Of a stretch of DNA of 64,000 nucleotides, positions 45,879 through 54,678 are shown in pieces. This DNA is from CAKMMH01 sp927798255 (GTDB lineage Bacteria > Bdellovibrionota_C > UBA2361 > CAKMMH01). The position numbers and the translations under genes were made by a program. The notes under the pieces are model-generated. The model was not told where the DNA came from and searched no databases. It saw only the letters and a program-made list of their open reading frames with translations. Numbering within the stretch: position 1 is the stretch's first letter; each line of letters starts with the position of its first letter. The stretch is taken from contig JAXFOK010000060.1 of NCBI GenBank assembly GCA_034180415.1, positions 91,427 to 155,426 of the forward strand. The letters are read 5' to 3'.

Positions 45879-47423
45879 TTATCTTCTTCCTTTTTTAGAA
45901 AAAGAGCCTAGTAAGATTTTTATCGCTTCTTTTCCAATTGTTCTCAAAAAACTTCTAAGTGATGAAAGAATCATACGTTCTGTTTTAGTATACTTTGTAG
46001 AAGTTGTTTTTGATGAAAATTTTTTATCTTTCATTTCTTTAAATTCAACATCTTTTTTTGTTCCCTTTGATGGAAGCTTGTCGTTTTCTTTTTCATTTTT
46101 AGAATCATTATCACTTGCTTCTTTATATTGTTTTTGAAGTATTTCAAAGGCTGACTCATTATCTATTTTTTCATCATATATACCATTAAAGGGAGAGGTT
46201 TTTAAGATATCCTTTCTTTGCTCATCAGTAATTGCGCCCATTAAAGAGCGAGGTGGAACGACCGTAACTTTTTTAGCTATTTGAGGAACACCTTTTTTAT
46301 CAAGGGTTGAAACAAGAGCTTCACCTACTGCAAGACTTGAAATTAAATTTTGAACTTCATCAACGCTAAGTTCTGACCTATAAGATTTTGCAGCGCTTTT
46401 AAGTGCTTTTTGCTCATCTGGTGTATAAGCTCTAAGAACGTGTTGTACTCTATTTCCAAGTTGAGAAAGTACAGCGTCAGGAACATCTTTTGGGTTTTGG
46501 GTAACAAAATAGACGCCAACCCCTTTTGAACGAATAAGTCTTACAACTTTTTCAATTTTTTCTAAAAGCGTAGCACTTGCATCTTTAAAAAGAAGATGCG
46601 CTTCATCAAAAAAGAACACGAGCTTTGGCTTTTCCATATCCCCTACTTCATCAAGTTCTTCAAAAAGTTTTGATAAAAGCCAAAGTAAAAAAGACGAATA
46701 AAGTCTTTTATCATTCATTAATATTCTTGAATCTAAAATATTTATATACCCTTTTCCATCTTTTGATTTTTGAAATAAATCATTTATTTTAAATGAAGGC
46801 TCCCCTATAAAACCATCTGCACCTTGTTCATTAAAATTAACGACCTTTCTTTGAATTACACCAAGAGATTGAGTGGCGATATATCCGTATTTTACTTTTA
46901 TATTATCTAAATCTTCTAAAACTAAATCAAAAAGTGCCTTTAAATCTTTTAAATCTATAAGTGGTAAATTTTTATCTTTAGCAATTAGGAAAATAAGCTC
47001 TAAAACTTGTTCTTGAGTATCACTTAACCCTAAAATTCTTGAAAGTAAATTTGCACCGATATCTGTTACGGTAATTCTTAAAGGATGACCTTGTTTTCCA
47101 AATATATCCCAAAATATAACATTGCTTCCTTCATTTTGATAATCTTCAAGCTTTAAACTTTCAACCCTACTTTCAATTTTAGGATTCATTACTCCTTTTT
47201 GTGAAACGCCTGCGAGATCTCCTTTTACATCTGCAGCAAACACATTTACACCACATCTTGCAAAGCTTTCAGCAAGGACTTGAAGTGTTACTGTTTTCCC
47301 ACTTCCTGTAGCACCAGAGATAAGTCCGTGCCTATTTGCCATATTAAGTAAAATACTAGCTTCTTCTAAATTTTCACTTTTTCCAATTAAAATTTGATTT
47401 AAATTTTGAGTATTATTTTCCAT
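45879..47423 (-). CDS. HerA-like ATPase (DUF853 family)
   Basis: The start at 47423 gives 514 residues. Walker A is GATGSGKTVT (about 38), with FAADVKGDLAG downstream, Walker B KLVFFFDEAHLLF near 270, and FVTQNPKDVPDAVLSQLGNRVQHVLRAYTP near 315. This is the DUF853/HerA-type helicase-ATPase architecture of the FtsK/HerA superfamily, DNA-pumping or DNA-processing in archaea and of unclear role in bacteria. The C-terminal 100 residues are Lys/Ser-rich. It begins 10 bases after the LMW phosphatase stop, so both form an operon. Confidence 0.88.
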   Translation of the reverse strand: MENNTQNLNQILIGKSENLEEASILLNMANRHGLISGATGSGKTVTLQVLAESFARCGVNVFAADVKGDLAGVSQKGVMNPKIESRVESLKLEDYQNEGSNVIFWDIFGKQGHPLRITVTDIGANLLSRILGLSDTQEQVLELIFLIAKDKNLPLIDLKDLKALFDLVLEDLDNIKVKYGYIATQSLGVIQRKVVNFNEQGADGFIGEPSFKINDLFQKSKDGKGYINILDSRILMNDKRLYSSFLLWLLSKLFEELDEVGDMEKPKLVFFFDEAHLLFKDASATLLEKIEKVVRLIRSKGVGVYFVTQNPKDVPDAVLSQLGNRVQHVLRAYTPDEQKALKSAAKSYRSELSVDEVQNLISSLAVGEALVSTLDKKGVPQIAKKVTVVPPRSLMGAITDEQRKDILKTSPFNGIYDEKIDNESAFEILQKQYKEASDNDSKNEKENDKLPSKGTKKDVEFKEMKDKKFSSKTTSTKYTKTERMILSSLRSFLRTIGKEAIKILLGSFSKKGRR

Positions 47424-47433
47424 GAGATTTATT

Positions 47434-47916
47434 TTAACTATTATTTTTAGATTTAACAAACTCTAAAAGCGCATTTAAGCCTTTTAAAATATCATCGTAA
47501 GTTGTGTCAAAATCTCCTGTGTACCAAGGGTCGTCGATATTTCGTTTATTATCTGTAAGATCTAAAAGTTTGAAAATTTTTTTATTTGCTTTATCATTTT
47601 TACTATCATTTATTCCATAGAATCTTTTAATGTTATACACATTGTAATCTTCCATGCCAATAATATAATCAAAATTATCAAAATCGCTTTTAGCGATTTG
47701 TCTTGCTATATGACTTGAACCGTGGATTCCTACGCTTTCAAGTTTTCTTAGGGTTCCTCTATGAATATTATTTCCTATTTCTTCAGTAGATGTTGCAGCA
47801 GAGTCAATAAAAAAATCATTTTCTAGCCCTGCTTTTTTAACCATATCTTTAAACACGAATTCCGCCATCGGGCTTCTACAAATATTTCCATGACAGACAA
47901 AGAGGATTTTTATCAT
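47434..47916 (-). CDS. Low-molecular-weight protein-tyrosine phosphatase
   Basis: The 160-residue protein has the P-loop CHGNICRSPMAE at residue 8 (C-x5-R-S) and the general-acid motif DDPWYTGDF near 128. It removes phosphate from phosphotyrosine, in bacteria often on exopolysaccharide kinases, or acts on arsenate. Upstream of and nearly contiguous with the HerA-like gene. No Wzc-like kinase is in the window. Confidence 0.93.
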   Translation of the reverse strand: MIKILFVCHGNICRSPMAEFVFKDMVKKAGLENDFFIDSAATSTEEIGNNIHRGTLRKLESVGIHGSSHIARQIAKSDFDNFDYIIGMEDYNVYNIKRFYGINDSKNDKANKKIFKLLDLTDNKRNIDDPWYTGDFDTTYDDILKGLNALLEFVKSKNNS

Positions 47917-47970
47917 ATAAATTTCAACCTTTTTATTAAATACAAACTAAAAATATTTCATTAATTACAG

Positions 47971-48557
47971 CTAGAAATTATACCTTTCTTTAAAATAAAT
48001 AAAAACTTCTCCAAGTGAATCAAATATTTTATATCCTGTTTTTAACAATGTATCTTTATGTTGGTCACCTCTTGCTACAAGTATACAATCAATATCTAAA
48101 GCTTTTGCGACCTCTGAATCGTGAACCGTATCCCCTATCATTAGAAATTCTTCTTTATTAAAGGCGATTTTCAGGGTAACACAAAGTTTTCCTTTATTAT
48201 CTTCTATACATAATTCTGAACTTTTACAGCCGCCATTATTATCATCACAACTTTTTGTTGTCCCATTATATACATTGTCTATATCAAACAATAAATCTGC
48301 TGTTTTTTAAAAGTATCATAATCTTTTATATCTTCTAAATCTTTTATTCCATTATTAATTTCATTTTTGTAATTTATATTTGTATTATTATTTGTACCAT
48401 AACCATTATAATTTATCGGACCATAAATATTATTTGCACTAGCATTTCCTTGATTCTGCTCATATGTCGTTATTTGTTTTGATTGTGTAGACGCATAATT
48501 CCCACTTACACTACCAGCGCTAGCATTTCCAGCACTTTGAAGCGCTTCCCCATGCAA
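47971..48557 (-). pseudogene. Chimeric remnant: Cys-loop pilin/secreted-protein fragment joined to a HAD-phosphatase C-terminus
   Basis: On the minus strand a fragment rich in Asn/Gly/Ser/Tyr (from LQSAGNASAGSVSGNY to KDYDTFKK) breaks at a run of six A near 48305; the next frame continues ADLLFDIDNVYNGTTKSCDD, a cysteine loop (CDDNNGGCKSSELC) and LCVTL. Directly after that, in frame, it becomes the last third of a HAD hydrolase: EEFLMIGDTVHDSEVAKALDI, VARGDQHKDTLLKTG, and FDSLGEV. The HAD core with the nucleophile aspartate is absent, and the upstream protein lacks an N-terminus. The join is best explained by deletion fusing two genes. Confidence 0.7.
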
Positions 48558-48936
48558 ACGAACTACCTGAAAAAATATATATATATGAAAAATTTAGGAA
48601 AAATAATTTAAATAGAAATTTTTTATTAATTAATAGATCATTATTGATTGATTGATTGATTTTGCATGCTTTTAACCTTTTGACAATATATTTTTATAAA
48701 ATATTAAATTAACGCTGTTCACATTAATTTTTTACATCAACTAAAATTTTTGATGCAAAGAAACCAATTTAATTTCAGATATTTTATGAAATACTTAAAT
48801 CAAAAAATAAACACATTAACTTTTTAAAAAATGAGAATAAAGAAAAAATCAAAAAAGGTAAAAAGTGTAACCCGATAAGAATGACCAAAGAAAATGGCCC
48901 AAAAAAATGGCCCCCGAAAAAAATGGCCCCAAAAAA
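48558..48936. repeat. Spacer with microsatellite and tandem GCCATTTTTT units
   Basis: No gene is seen. There is an (ATTG)4 run at about 48643-48661, an (AT)n run near 48572, and at 48890-48940 four spaced copies of AAATGGCC. On the minus strand the latter read GGGGCCATTTTTT repeated directly after the tRNA-Met 3' end, like a multiplied copy of the tRNA terminus plus its terminator U-run. Confidence 0.55.
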
Positions 48937-49010
48937 TGGCTATGGGTGGGCTCGAACCACCGACCTCGGAATTATGAGTTCCGCGCTCTAACCAGCTGAG
49001 CTACATAGCC
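48937..49010 (-). tRNA. tRNA-Met (CAU), elongator-like
   Basis: The minus strand reads GGCTATGTAGCTCAGCTGG at the 5' end, with D-arm TTAGAGC, anticodon stem CGGAA/TTCCG around CTCATAA, T-arm GGTGGTTCGAGCCCACC and acceptor CATAGCC, discriminator A. No CCA is encoded. It resembles elongator tRNA-Met (GGCTACGTAGC in enterics). Confidence 0.95.
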
Positions 49011-49179
49011 AAATAAGGAATTTTAACGCAAGTAGTATCACAATATTTTTAATAAAAATCAAGTATTATTACTCAAAAAAGTTATATCTTGTCCAAAATT
49101 ATGAAGCATTTTAAAATATTACGAAGCTTTTTTAGAAACAATTTAAAAATTTTTAATATATTAGGTAAGTTAAAAGTTT

Positions 49180-50193
49180 ATGGCAGTTACAATATTTTTC
49201 TACAAACAAGACGGTACTTTTGAGGTTTCAAATAAGCTTTCAAGTCTTTCTAAAAAACAATCCGACTTTTATTGGGTAAATGTTCAAATTGAAGATACCG
49301 CAGAGCTTCCAGAAGTTGCAAAATTTTTTAAGCTCCATGAATTATCAGTAGAAGACTGTATGACTCCCCTTCACTTTCCCAAAATAGAAGATCACGGGGC
49401 TTATATTTTTGCCATTTTTAGAGGCTTAAAATCAAAACTTGATATCTGGGACGATCTTGTAAAATACCAAGACATTACTCGTGAAACAGAAGAAGAAAAT
49501 TTAACTCATAAACTTGCAATTTATTATTCAAAAAATTTTATAGTAAGCGTGCAAACTATTCCTGTTCCTTGGGTTGAGGCACTAATAAGGCAATCAAAAT
49601 CTCAAGATAAGTTTACGTCTCAATTTACTCCCCCTCTTTATTTATTCTATAGATTAGTTGATGTGTTAATTGATAGATTTTTAAGAGGGCTTTCTGAGTT
49701 TGATGAAACAATCGACACGCTAGAAGACTTGGCTATTGAAGATACTGAAGAATTTCAAATTTCATACATCTTGCAAATCAAAAGAAAACTTACTTACCTA
49801 AGGCAGTTAAGTAAAGACCAAGAACTTGTAACTCAAAAAATTGAATACACTGATGACATAACATCAGATAAAGCAATGAAAAAATACTTTAGAGATATAA
49901 GAGACCATGCGGCAGATATTTCAAAAACAATTGAAAAGCAAGTTTCTGACGTGTTATCAATTCGTGATGCATATCTTGCGATGGTGAATGTGCGTCTTGG
50001 TGACATTATGCGAATTTTAGCGATAATTACGACAATTGCCGTTCCATTAAATGTAATTGTCGGGCTTTATGGAATGAATTTTGATGTTATACCACTTTTA
50101 CATAATAAATTAGGTTTTTGGATTGTTTCTATTTCAATGGTTGCAATCTGTATAGCAATGCTAGTATTCTTCAAAAAGAAAAGGTGGTTATAA
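49180..50193 (+). CDS. corA: CorA-family magnesium/cobalt transporter
   Basis: The 337-residue protein has a large cytoplasmic N-terminal domain, a long helix, and two C-terminal membrane helices with the diagnostic GMN motif in LYGMNFDVIP (about 298). CorA is a pentameric Mg2+ channel of the inner membrane. The last residues are basic (KKKRW), as usual. It precedes a small FliG-like gene by 34 bases. Confidence 0.95.
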   Translation: MAVTIFFYKQDGTFEVSNKLSSLSKKQSDFYWVNVQIEDTAELPEVAKFFKLHELSVEDCMTPLHFPKIEDHGAYIFAIFRGLKSKLDIWDDLVKYQDITRETEEENLTHKLAIYYSKNFIVSVQTIPVPWVEALIRQSKSQDKFTSQFTPPLYLFYRLVDVLIDRFLRGLSEFDETIDTLEDLAIEDTEEFQISYILQIKRKLTYLRQLSKDQELVTQKIEYTDDITSDKAMKKYFRDIRDHAADISKTIEKQVSDVLSIRDAYLAMVNVRLGDIMRILAIITTIAVPLNVIVGLYGMNFDVIPLLHNKLGFWIVSISMVAICIAMLVFFKKKRWL

Positions 50194-50227
50194 AATATAA
50201 GAAACTATTTAAAAAGGATTATTTTTT

Positions 50228-50713
50228 ATGAATAAAGCAACTCAAAACGATAATCAAATATTAGAAGCTCCTAAGTCAAAAGATGAATATGTTAATGGTT
50301 TAAAAATTGCAATTGATATTTTAGAAACATATCCTGAAGATAAAAGAGAAGTCATTTTAAATAGCATTGCATTAAAGGCGCCAGAATTAATTCAAAAATA
50401 TCACGAAGAACATTTTTCATTTAATGATATAAAAGATTTAGATAATAAAAGTTTACAAATCATCGTAACAAAGGCAAACCATAACGACTTAGTTCTTTCA
50501 CTTTGTGAAGCACAAGATGACATAAGAGACATATTTTTTTCAAACATGTCAGATAGAAAACAAGAGATGGTAAAAGATGATTTAAAAAATTTAAAAAACA
50601 AAACTCCAAATCAAATTTTTGAAGCGCAAAAAAATATTCTTAATTTAATTGATACCTTAAGAAAATCTGGACTTGCAAGATTTAGTCAAAATTCTAATGG
50701 GATAAATGTTTAA
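50228..50713 (+). CDS. Stand-alone FliG C-terminal-domain protein
   Basis: The 161-residue protein is only the C-terminal half of a FliG. Residues 60-150 read FSFNDIKDLDNKSLQIIVTK, later DIFFSNMSDRKQEMVKDDLK and IFEAQKNILNLIDTLRKSG, the order of the FliG_C module (F-x-D-L, L-R-E-V-D, LSNMSxRAAEMLxEDLE, AQxxI). In flagellar motors FliG_C faces the stator and transmits torque. The N-terminal and middle parts that join MS-ring and FliM are missing. RBS AAAAAGGA. It follows corA and precedes the rho leader; no flagellar gene is adjacent. Confidence 0.7.
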   Translation: MNKATQNDNQILEAPKSKDEYVNGLKIAIDILETYPEDKREVILNSIALKAPELIQKYHEEHFSFNDIKDLDNKSLQIIVTKANHNDLVLSLCEAQDDIRDIFFSNMSDRKQEMVKDDLKNLKNKTPNQIFEAQKNILNLIDTLRKSGLARFSQNSNGINV

Positions 50714-50732
50714 AAATATTCCCTCCTTGACT

Positions 50733-50760
50733 TAAAAAATTTTTTAACATATCATATTCA
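50733..50760 (+). promoter_or_regulatory. Candidate promoter upstream of the rho leader
   Basis: A TTGACT box at 50733 and TATCAT about 17 bases later form a sigma70-like promoter; transcription would start near 50762, 460 bases before rho. Confidence 0.45.
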
Positions 50761-51225
50761 ATGTTTTGGGAGTGCTTAGTGCTAATATTAACTAAGCCAG
50801 GAGGTAATAGCCCTTAAGATATATTAAACCAGAAATTCTTAAGGGAATGTAATAAATCTTAAAAAGTAAAATCTTTTTCTTAAGATATTTCGATTATTTA
50901 AACTTAAATTTAAAATTTTTTTATTTTTAGAAGCTTTTTTGTAATTTTAAGCATCCAAATTAGTAAATTCAAAAACATTTAGTACCTTAAAGCAGTTTTC
51001 TTAAAAAAGTACAATTTTGTTTATCACTAATTTTTGATAATTTAAGTTTTAAACTAGGCTTGTAAATCAATATAAAAATTTTTATAGGGTTTAATTAATC
51101 TTTAAGATAATAAGGTTTAACATAAGAAAAAAAGAAGTGCTTTATTATCAAATTTATCTTAAAAAATCTTTTTATCTTAAATTTTAAAATTCAAAATAAT
51201 TTATCAATAAAGGAAATAATTAATC
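50761..51225 (+). ncRNA. Long structured 5' leader of rho or small RNA
   Basis: This 465-base gene-free stretch begins with two hairpins, CTTAGT/ACTAAG (50775-50796) and CCCTTAAGA/TCTTAAGGG (50811-50845), separated by AGGAGG. The rest is AU-rich and largely unpaired, as expected for a Rho-dependent attenuation region. Rho often controls its own synthesis in this way. An independent small RNA ending after the second hairpin is possible, but no T-run follows directly. Confidence 0.4.
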
Positions 51226-52482
51226 ATGAATCTAAGTGAATTAAAAAAATTAAAAACCGAAGAGCTAATGAAGCTTGTTGAGGAGTTCGACATTGAAGGC
51301 GCAAATAACATGAGACGCCAAGATTTAATCTTTAGTATTTTAACTGCAAAAGCAGAATCAAATGGAAACATATATGGCTCAGGTGTATTAGAATGTTTAC
51401 CTGACGGATTTGGATTTTTAAGAGCCCCTGATTATAACTACTTACCAGGGTCTGATGATATTTACGTATCTCCTGCTCAAATTAGACGTTTTGGATTAAA
51501 AACAGGTGATACAATCGAAGGGCAAATTCGTCCACCAAGAGAAAAAGAGGGCGAGCGTTATTTTGCATTATTAAAAGTAAATTCAGTAAATGATGACAAA
51601 GTAGAAGTTTTAAAGAAAAAGACTTTATTTGATAACTTAACTCCGATTTATCCTCAAGAAAAATTAAACCTTGAAAGTCAAAAAGGAGGATTTTCTCCAA
51701 GAATTATCGACCTATTCTCACCTATTGGAAAAGGACAACGTGCGCTTATTGTTGCACCTCCAAAGACTGGTAAAACAATTCTTCTTCAAAACATTGCAAA
51801 TGCAATCACGGAGAATCATCCAGAAGTTGTGCTAATAGTTTTATTAATTGACGAGCGTCCTGAAGAAGTAACAGATATGGAACGTTCAGTGAAAGGTGAA
51901 GTAATAAGCTCAACATTTGATGAACCAGCTCAGCGTCACGTACAAGTTGCAGAGATGGTTATTGAGAAAGCAAAAAGACTTGTAGAACATAAAAAAGATG
52001 TTGTAATTTTATTAGACTCAATTACAAGACTTGCAAGAGCTTATAACTCAGTTGTGCCACCAAGTGGAAAAGTGCTTTCTGGTGGTGTTGATTCAAATGC
52101 TCTTCAAAAACCAAAAAGATTTTTCGGTGCTGCAAGAAACATTGAAGAAGGTGGAAGTTTAACAATTATTGGTACTGCATTAATAGACACTGGTTCAAGA
52201 ATGGATGAAGTTATTTTCGAAGAGTTCAAAGGTACTGGTAACATGGAACTAGTTCTAGACAGAAAACTTGTTGAAAAACGTGTATTCCCTGCAATTGACA
52301 TTAATAAATCAGGAACAAGAAAAGAGGAGCTTCTTCTTGACGATGAAACACTTCAAAAGATGTGGGTACTTAGAAAAGTTATTAATCCATTAAGTGTTGT
52401 AGAAGCTATGGAATGGCTACAAGATAAGATGAAAGATACTAAGAATAATAGAGAGTTCTTAGATAAGATGAAAGGGGCGTAA
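51226..52482 (+). CDS. rho: Transcription termination factor Rho
   Basis: The 418-residue hexameric RNA helicase has the N-terminal Rho_N fold (LKKLKTEELMKLVEEFDI), the cold-shock primary RNA site around GVLECLPDGFGFLRAPDYNYLP, Walker A PPKTGKT (about 180), Walker B VVILLDSITRLARAYN, Q-loop and R-loop regions and the conserved VLSGGVDSNALQKPKRFFGAARN. Length matches the core family without insertion. RBS AAAGGAAA precedes the ATG. It is preceded by a long leader and followed by a perfect hairpin. Confidence 0.97.
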   Translation: MNLSELKKLKTEELMKLVEEFDIEGANNMRRQDLIFSILTAKAESNGNIYGSGVLECLPDGFGFLRAPDYNYLPGSDDIYVSPAQIRRFGLKTGDTIEGQIRPPREKEGERYFALLKVNSVNDDKVEVLKKKTLFDNLTPIYPQEKLNLESQKGGFSPRIIDLFSPIGKGQRALIVAPPKTGKTILLQNIANAITENHPEVVLIVLLIDERPEEVTDMERSVKGEVISSTFDEPAQRHVQVAEMVIEKAKRLVEHKKDVVILLDSITRLARAYNSVVPPSGKVLSGGVDSNALQKPKRFFGAARNIEEGGSLTIIGTALIDTGSRMDEVIFEEFKGTGNMELVLDRKLVEKRVFPAIDINKSGTRKEELLLDDETLQKMWVLRKVINPLSVVEAMEWLQDKMKDTKNNREFLDKMKGA

Positions 52483-52507
52483 AAGAAAACTCTTTTCACT
52501 AAATTTT

Positions 52508-52541
52508 TTAATTTGTGGTTACGATTGTAACCACAAATTAA
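52508..52541. terminator. Perfect hairpin after rho
   Basis: TTAATTTGTGGTTAC and GTAACCACAAATTAA form a 15-bp perfect inverted repeat around GATT. It lacks a long T-run on the plus strand; it may stop transcription on either strand or stabilise the mRNA end. Confidence 0.7.
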
Positions 52542-52603
52542 AAGCCACAATTACCAATAGATTAATTTCATTTTTTCTTTATTCTTTTTTAATCTTTTTA
52601 AAA

Positions 52604-53139
52604 TTAAATTTTCTTTATCACTCTGCGAGGATTTCCAACAGCCACACAGTTACTTTCAATATCTTTTGTAACAACACTTCCTGCCCCTATTACGACATTA
52701 TCCCCTATTGTAACACCTGGCATTACATTTACTCCTCCTCCTATCCAAACATTATCTCCAACTGTTATAGGAAGTGTATACTCTAAACCTTTTTGCCTTT
52801 CTTTAGGATCTAGGGGATGCCCTACTGCGTAGAATCCGCAATTTGGACCGATTGCAACGTTGTGACCAAAAGTAACTTTTGCACAATCTAAAATTACTAA
52901 ATTATAATTCGAAAAAAGTTTTCACCTATTTCTATATTATATCCATAATCACACCAGAAACTTAGATGAATTCTAAAATGTTCTTTAGTTTTCCAAGAAT
53001 TTTTTTTAATCACTTCATGTTTTTTTTCTCATTCATTAGGACTTAGTAAAATATATTTATGACATAAATCTTTAACCTTAGCCCTTTCTTTCTTAAGTTC
53101 TTCACTTAAGTTTGGGTCATAAAGCTCACCACTCGTCAT
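52604..53139 (-). pseudogene. Maltose O-acetyltransferase-like pseudogene
   Basis: On the minus strand an ATG with AGAAAGGAAAA opens MTSGELYDPNLSEELKKERA, reaches an in-frame TGA after LLSPNE, continues through HFRIHLSFWCDYGYNIEIGENFF, then changes frame at a run of T near 52915 and finishes NLVILDCAKVTFGHNVAIGP, WIGGGVNVMPGVTIGDNVVIGA and AVGNPRRVI. The order is that of maltose/galactoside O-acetyltransferases with left-handed beta-helix (LbH hexapeptides). One premature stop and one missing T make it non-functional. It lies just downstream of an AAA-DUF4143 ATPase gene. Confidence 0.88.
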
Positions 53140-53200
53140 TTTTCCTTTCTCTGTTATAAAATAACTCCTTAGAAGGGGAAAAATTTTTTTTATATACACA

Positions 53201-54472
53201 TTACCTATCTTTATTATCTAAAAGCCACTCAATAATATTTCTCTCGTTAATTTCTACACCATTTTCATCTTTATATAAAGTACTATCTGACAAGGAAAGA
53301 AGCGTCAATTTTTTACACCTTAAATCAGAAGAACCTTTGATTAACGCATTAATTTCACGCTTCTTTGTTTTTTCATTCGATATGTCATATGAAACCTGAA
53401 TTAACTCTTCAATACTGTTTCTATAACAGACAACAAAATCTATTTCACAATTGTTTTTATAATAGAAAATTTCTCTTAGATTTTTTTTATATCTTCTAAG
53501 AAGTTCAAGATAAACTATATTTTCTAAACGCCAACCAAAATTTTCTCCTAAAAAGATATTGTCTCTATCAGAAATAAACGCAACATCGACAAGATAATAT
53601 TTTTCATTTCTTATTCGTTCTTTACTTTTATTAGAAAATTTATGTAGCCCTAATATTAAATAGGCTTCTTTTAGATAATTAATATAGTTTTCAACTGTAT
53701 GCACAGAAGCAATATTAAACTCTTTAGCAACTTTACTAGGGATAATTTCATGAGCAAAATTATCTGCAATAAAATTTGCTATTTTTGAAAGCGCATCCTT
53801 ATAACGAATCTTAAAACGATACAGAATATCTCGATTCATAATAGAATCAAATAATGTTGATATATATTTTTTCTTATTTTGAATCTTGCTAATTTCTGGA
53901 AAGCCGCCTTCTTTTAAATAATCTGCAAATGCAATTTTTAAATTGGCACGCTCTTTTGTAGAATACGCCTCTTTTTTAATATTTTTAAAGTCACAATACT
54001 CATAAAATGAAAATGGGAAAAGTTCTATTTGATTATATCTACCTGTAAGATGACTACTTAATTCACTACTTAGTAAATTAGAATTTGAACCTGTAATTAA
54101 AACATGAAGCCCCTGTCGTAATAATCTATTAACGAATAAAAACCATTCTTTTATATTTTGGATTTCATCGATAAAAAGATGTGTATATTTTCCATAAATT
54201 ACATATGAAGCTTCAAGAAGCTTTTCTAAGTCTTTAGATGATATTTTACTTAATCGTTCATCATCAAAATTAATATATCCATAATTAATTTTATTATCTA
54301 ATAAAACTTTATGGCATATTGTTGACTTTCCACTTCGTCTTACACCAATTACTATTTGGGCTAAAGAACTATTTAAATCAATAGAACTTTCTTCCGAACG
54401 TGAACATAATTTTAAATTTTTAAGGTTCTCTATTTCTTCTTTTTGGTTAGCTAAAATATTTAAAAAATCCAT
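53201..54472 (-). CDS. AAA_14/DUF4143 ATPase, cassette 1
   Basis: The 423-residue protein has an N-terminal ATPase with Walker A GVRRSGKST (about 42), Walker B THLFIDEIQ near 97 and sensor LITGSNSNLL near 130. A middle winged-helix-like region (VAKEFNIASVHTVENYINYL, about 245) and a C-terminal DUF4143 part follow with a PD-(D/E)xK-like core CEIDFVV..EELIQVS near 345, in which the usual final Lys is Ser. Such genes occur in several copies per genome in some bacteria and archaea with no assigned role. Upstream of its start are three 32-bp direct repeats (54512-54605) unique to this gene. Confidence 0.88.
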   Translation of the reverse strand: MDFLNILANQKEEIENLKNLKLCSRSEESSIDLNSSLAQIVIGVRRSGKSTICHKVLLDNKINYGYINFDDERLSKISSKDLEKLLEASYVIYGKYTHLFIDEIQNIKEWFLFVNRLLRQGLHVLITGSNSNLLSSELSSHLTGRYNQIELFPFSFYEYCDFKNIKKEAYSTKERANLKIAFADYLKEGGFPEISKIQNKKKYISTLFDSIMNRDILYRFKIRYKDALSKIANFIADNFAHEIIPSKVAKEFNIASVHTVENYINYLKEAYLILGLHKFSNKSKERIRNEKYYLVDVAFISDRDNIFLGENFGWRLENIVYLELLRRYKKNLREIFYYKNNCEIDFVVCYRNSIEELIQVSYDISNEKTKKREINALIKGSSDLRCKKLTLLSLSDSTLYKDENGVEINERNIIEWLLDNKDR

Positions 54473-54511
54473 AATTGAATATTACTAATAAATTTGATAA
54501 GTTACAAGCCC

Positions 54512-54605
54512 AAACTGCACTATTTCGAGATTTTCAAGCCTCTAAACTGCACTATTTTTAAGATTTTCGGCTTTTAAACTGCACTATTTCGTAAATTTTT
54601 TAAAG
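54512..54605 (-). repeat. Three 32-bp direct repeats upstream of ATPase cassette 1
   Basis: AAACTGCACTATTT occurs at 54512, 54544 and 54576, exactly 32 bases (about three helical turns) apart. The spacers are also related (AGATTTTCAAGCCTCT, AGATTTTCGGCTTTT, AAATTTTTTAAAG). The array begins 40 bases upstream of the ATPase start codon, the position of a promoter/operator. I see this word nowhere else in the window. Confidence 0.9.
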
Positions 54606-54678
54606 AAAATATACTATTTAGAAATCATATCATAACATTTGAATGTAACTATTATTATTGATTCATTAAGGAATTTAA

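Noticed and set aside
48643..48661. (ATTG)n microsatellite as phase-variation switch
   Set aside because: It lies in a spacer without a downstream gene start close enough to be switched.
50765..50815. SRP (4.5S) RNA
   Set aside because: The CAGG..GGTAATAGCC order is faintly similar, but the conserved GGAAGCAGCC loop core is missing and the hairpins do not match domain IV.
54512..54605. CRISPR array
   Set aside because: Only three units, repeat core of 14 bases, spacers similar to each other and no cas genes; it fits an operator or iteron array better.
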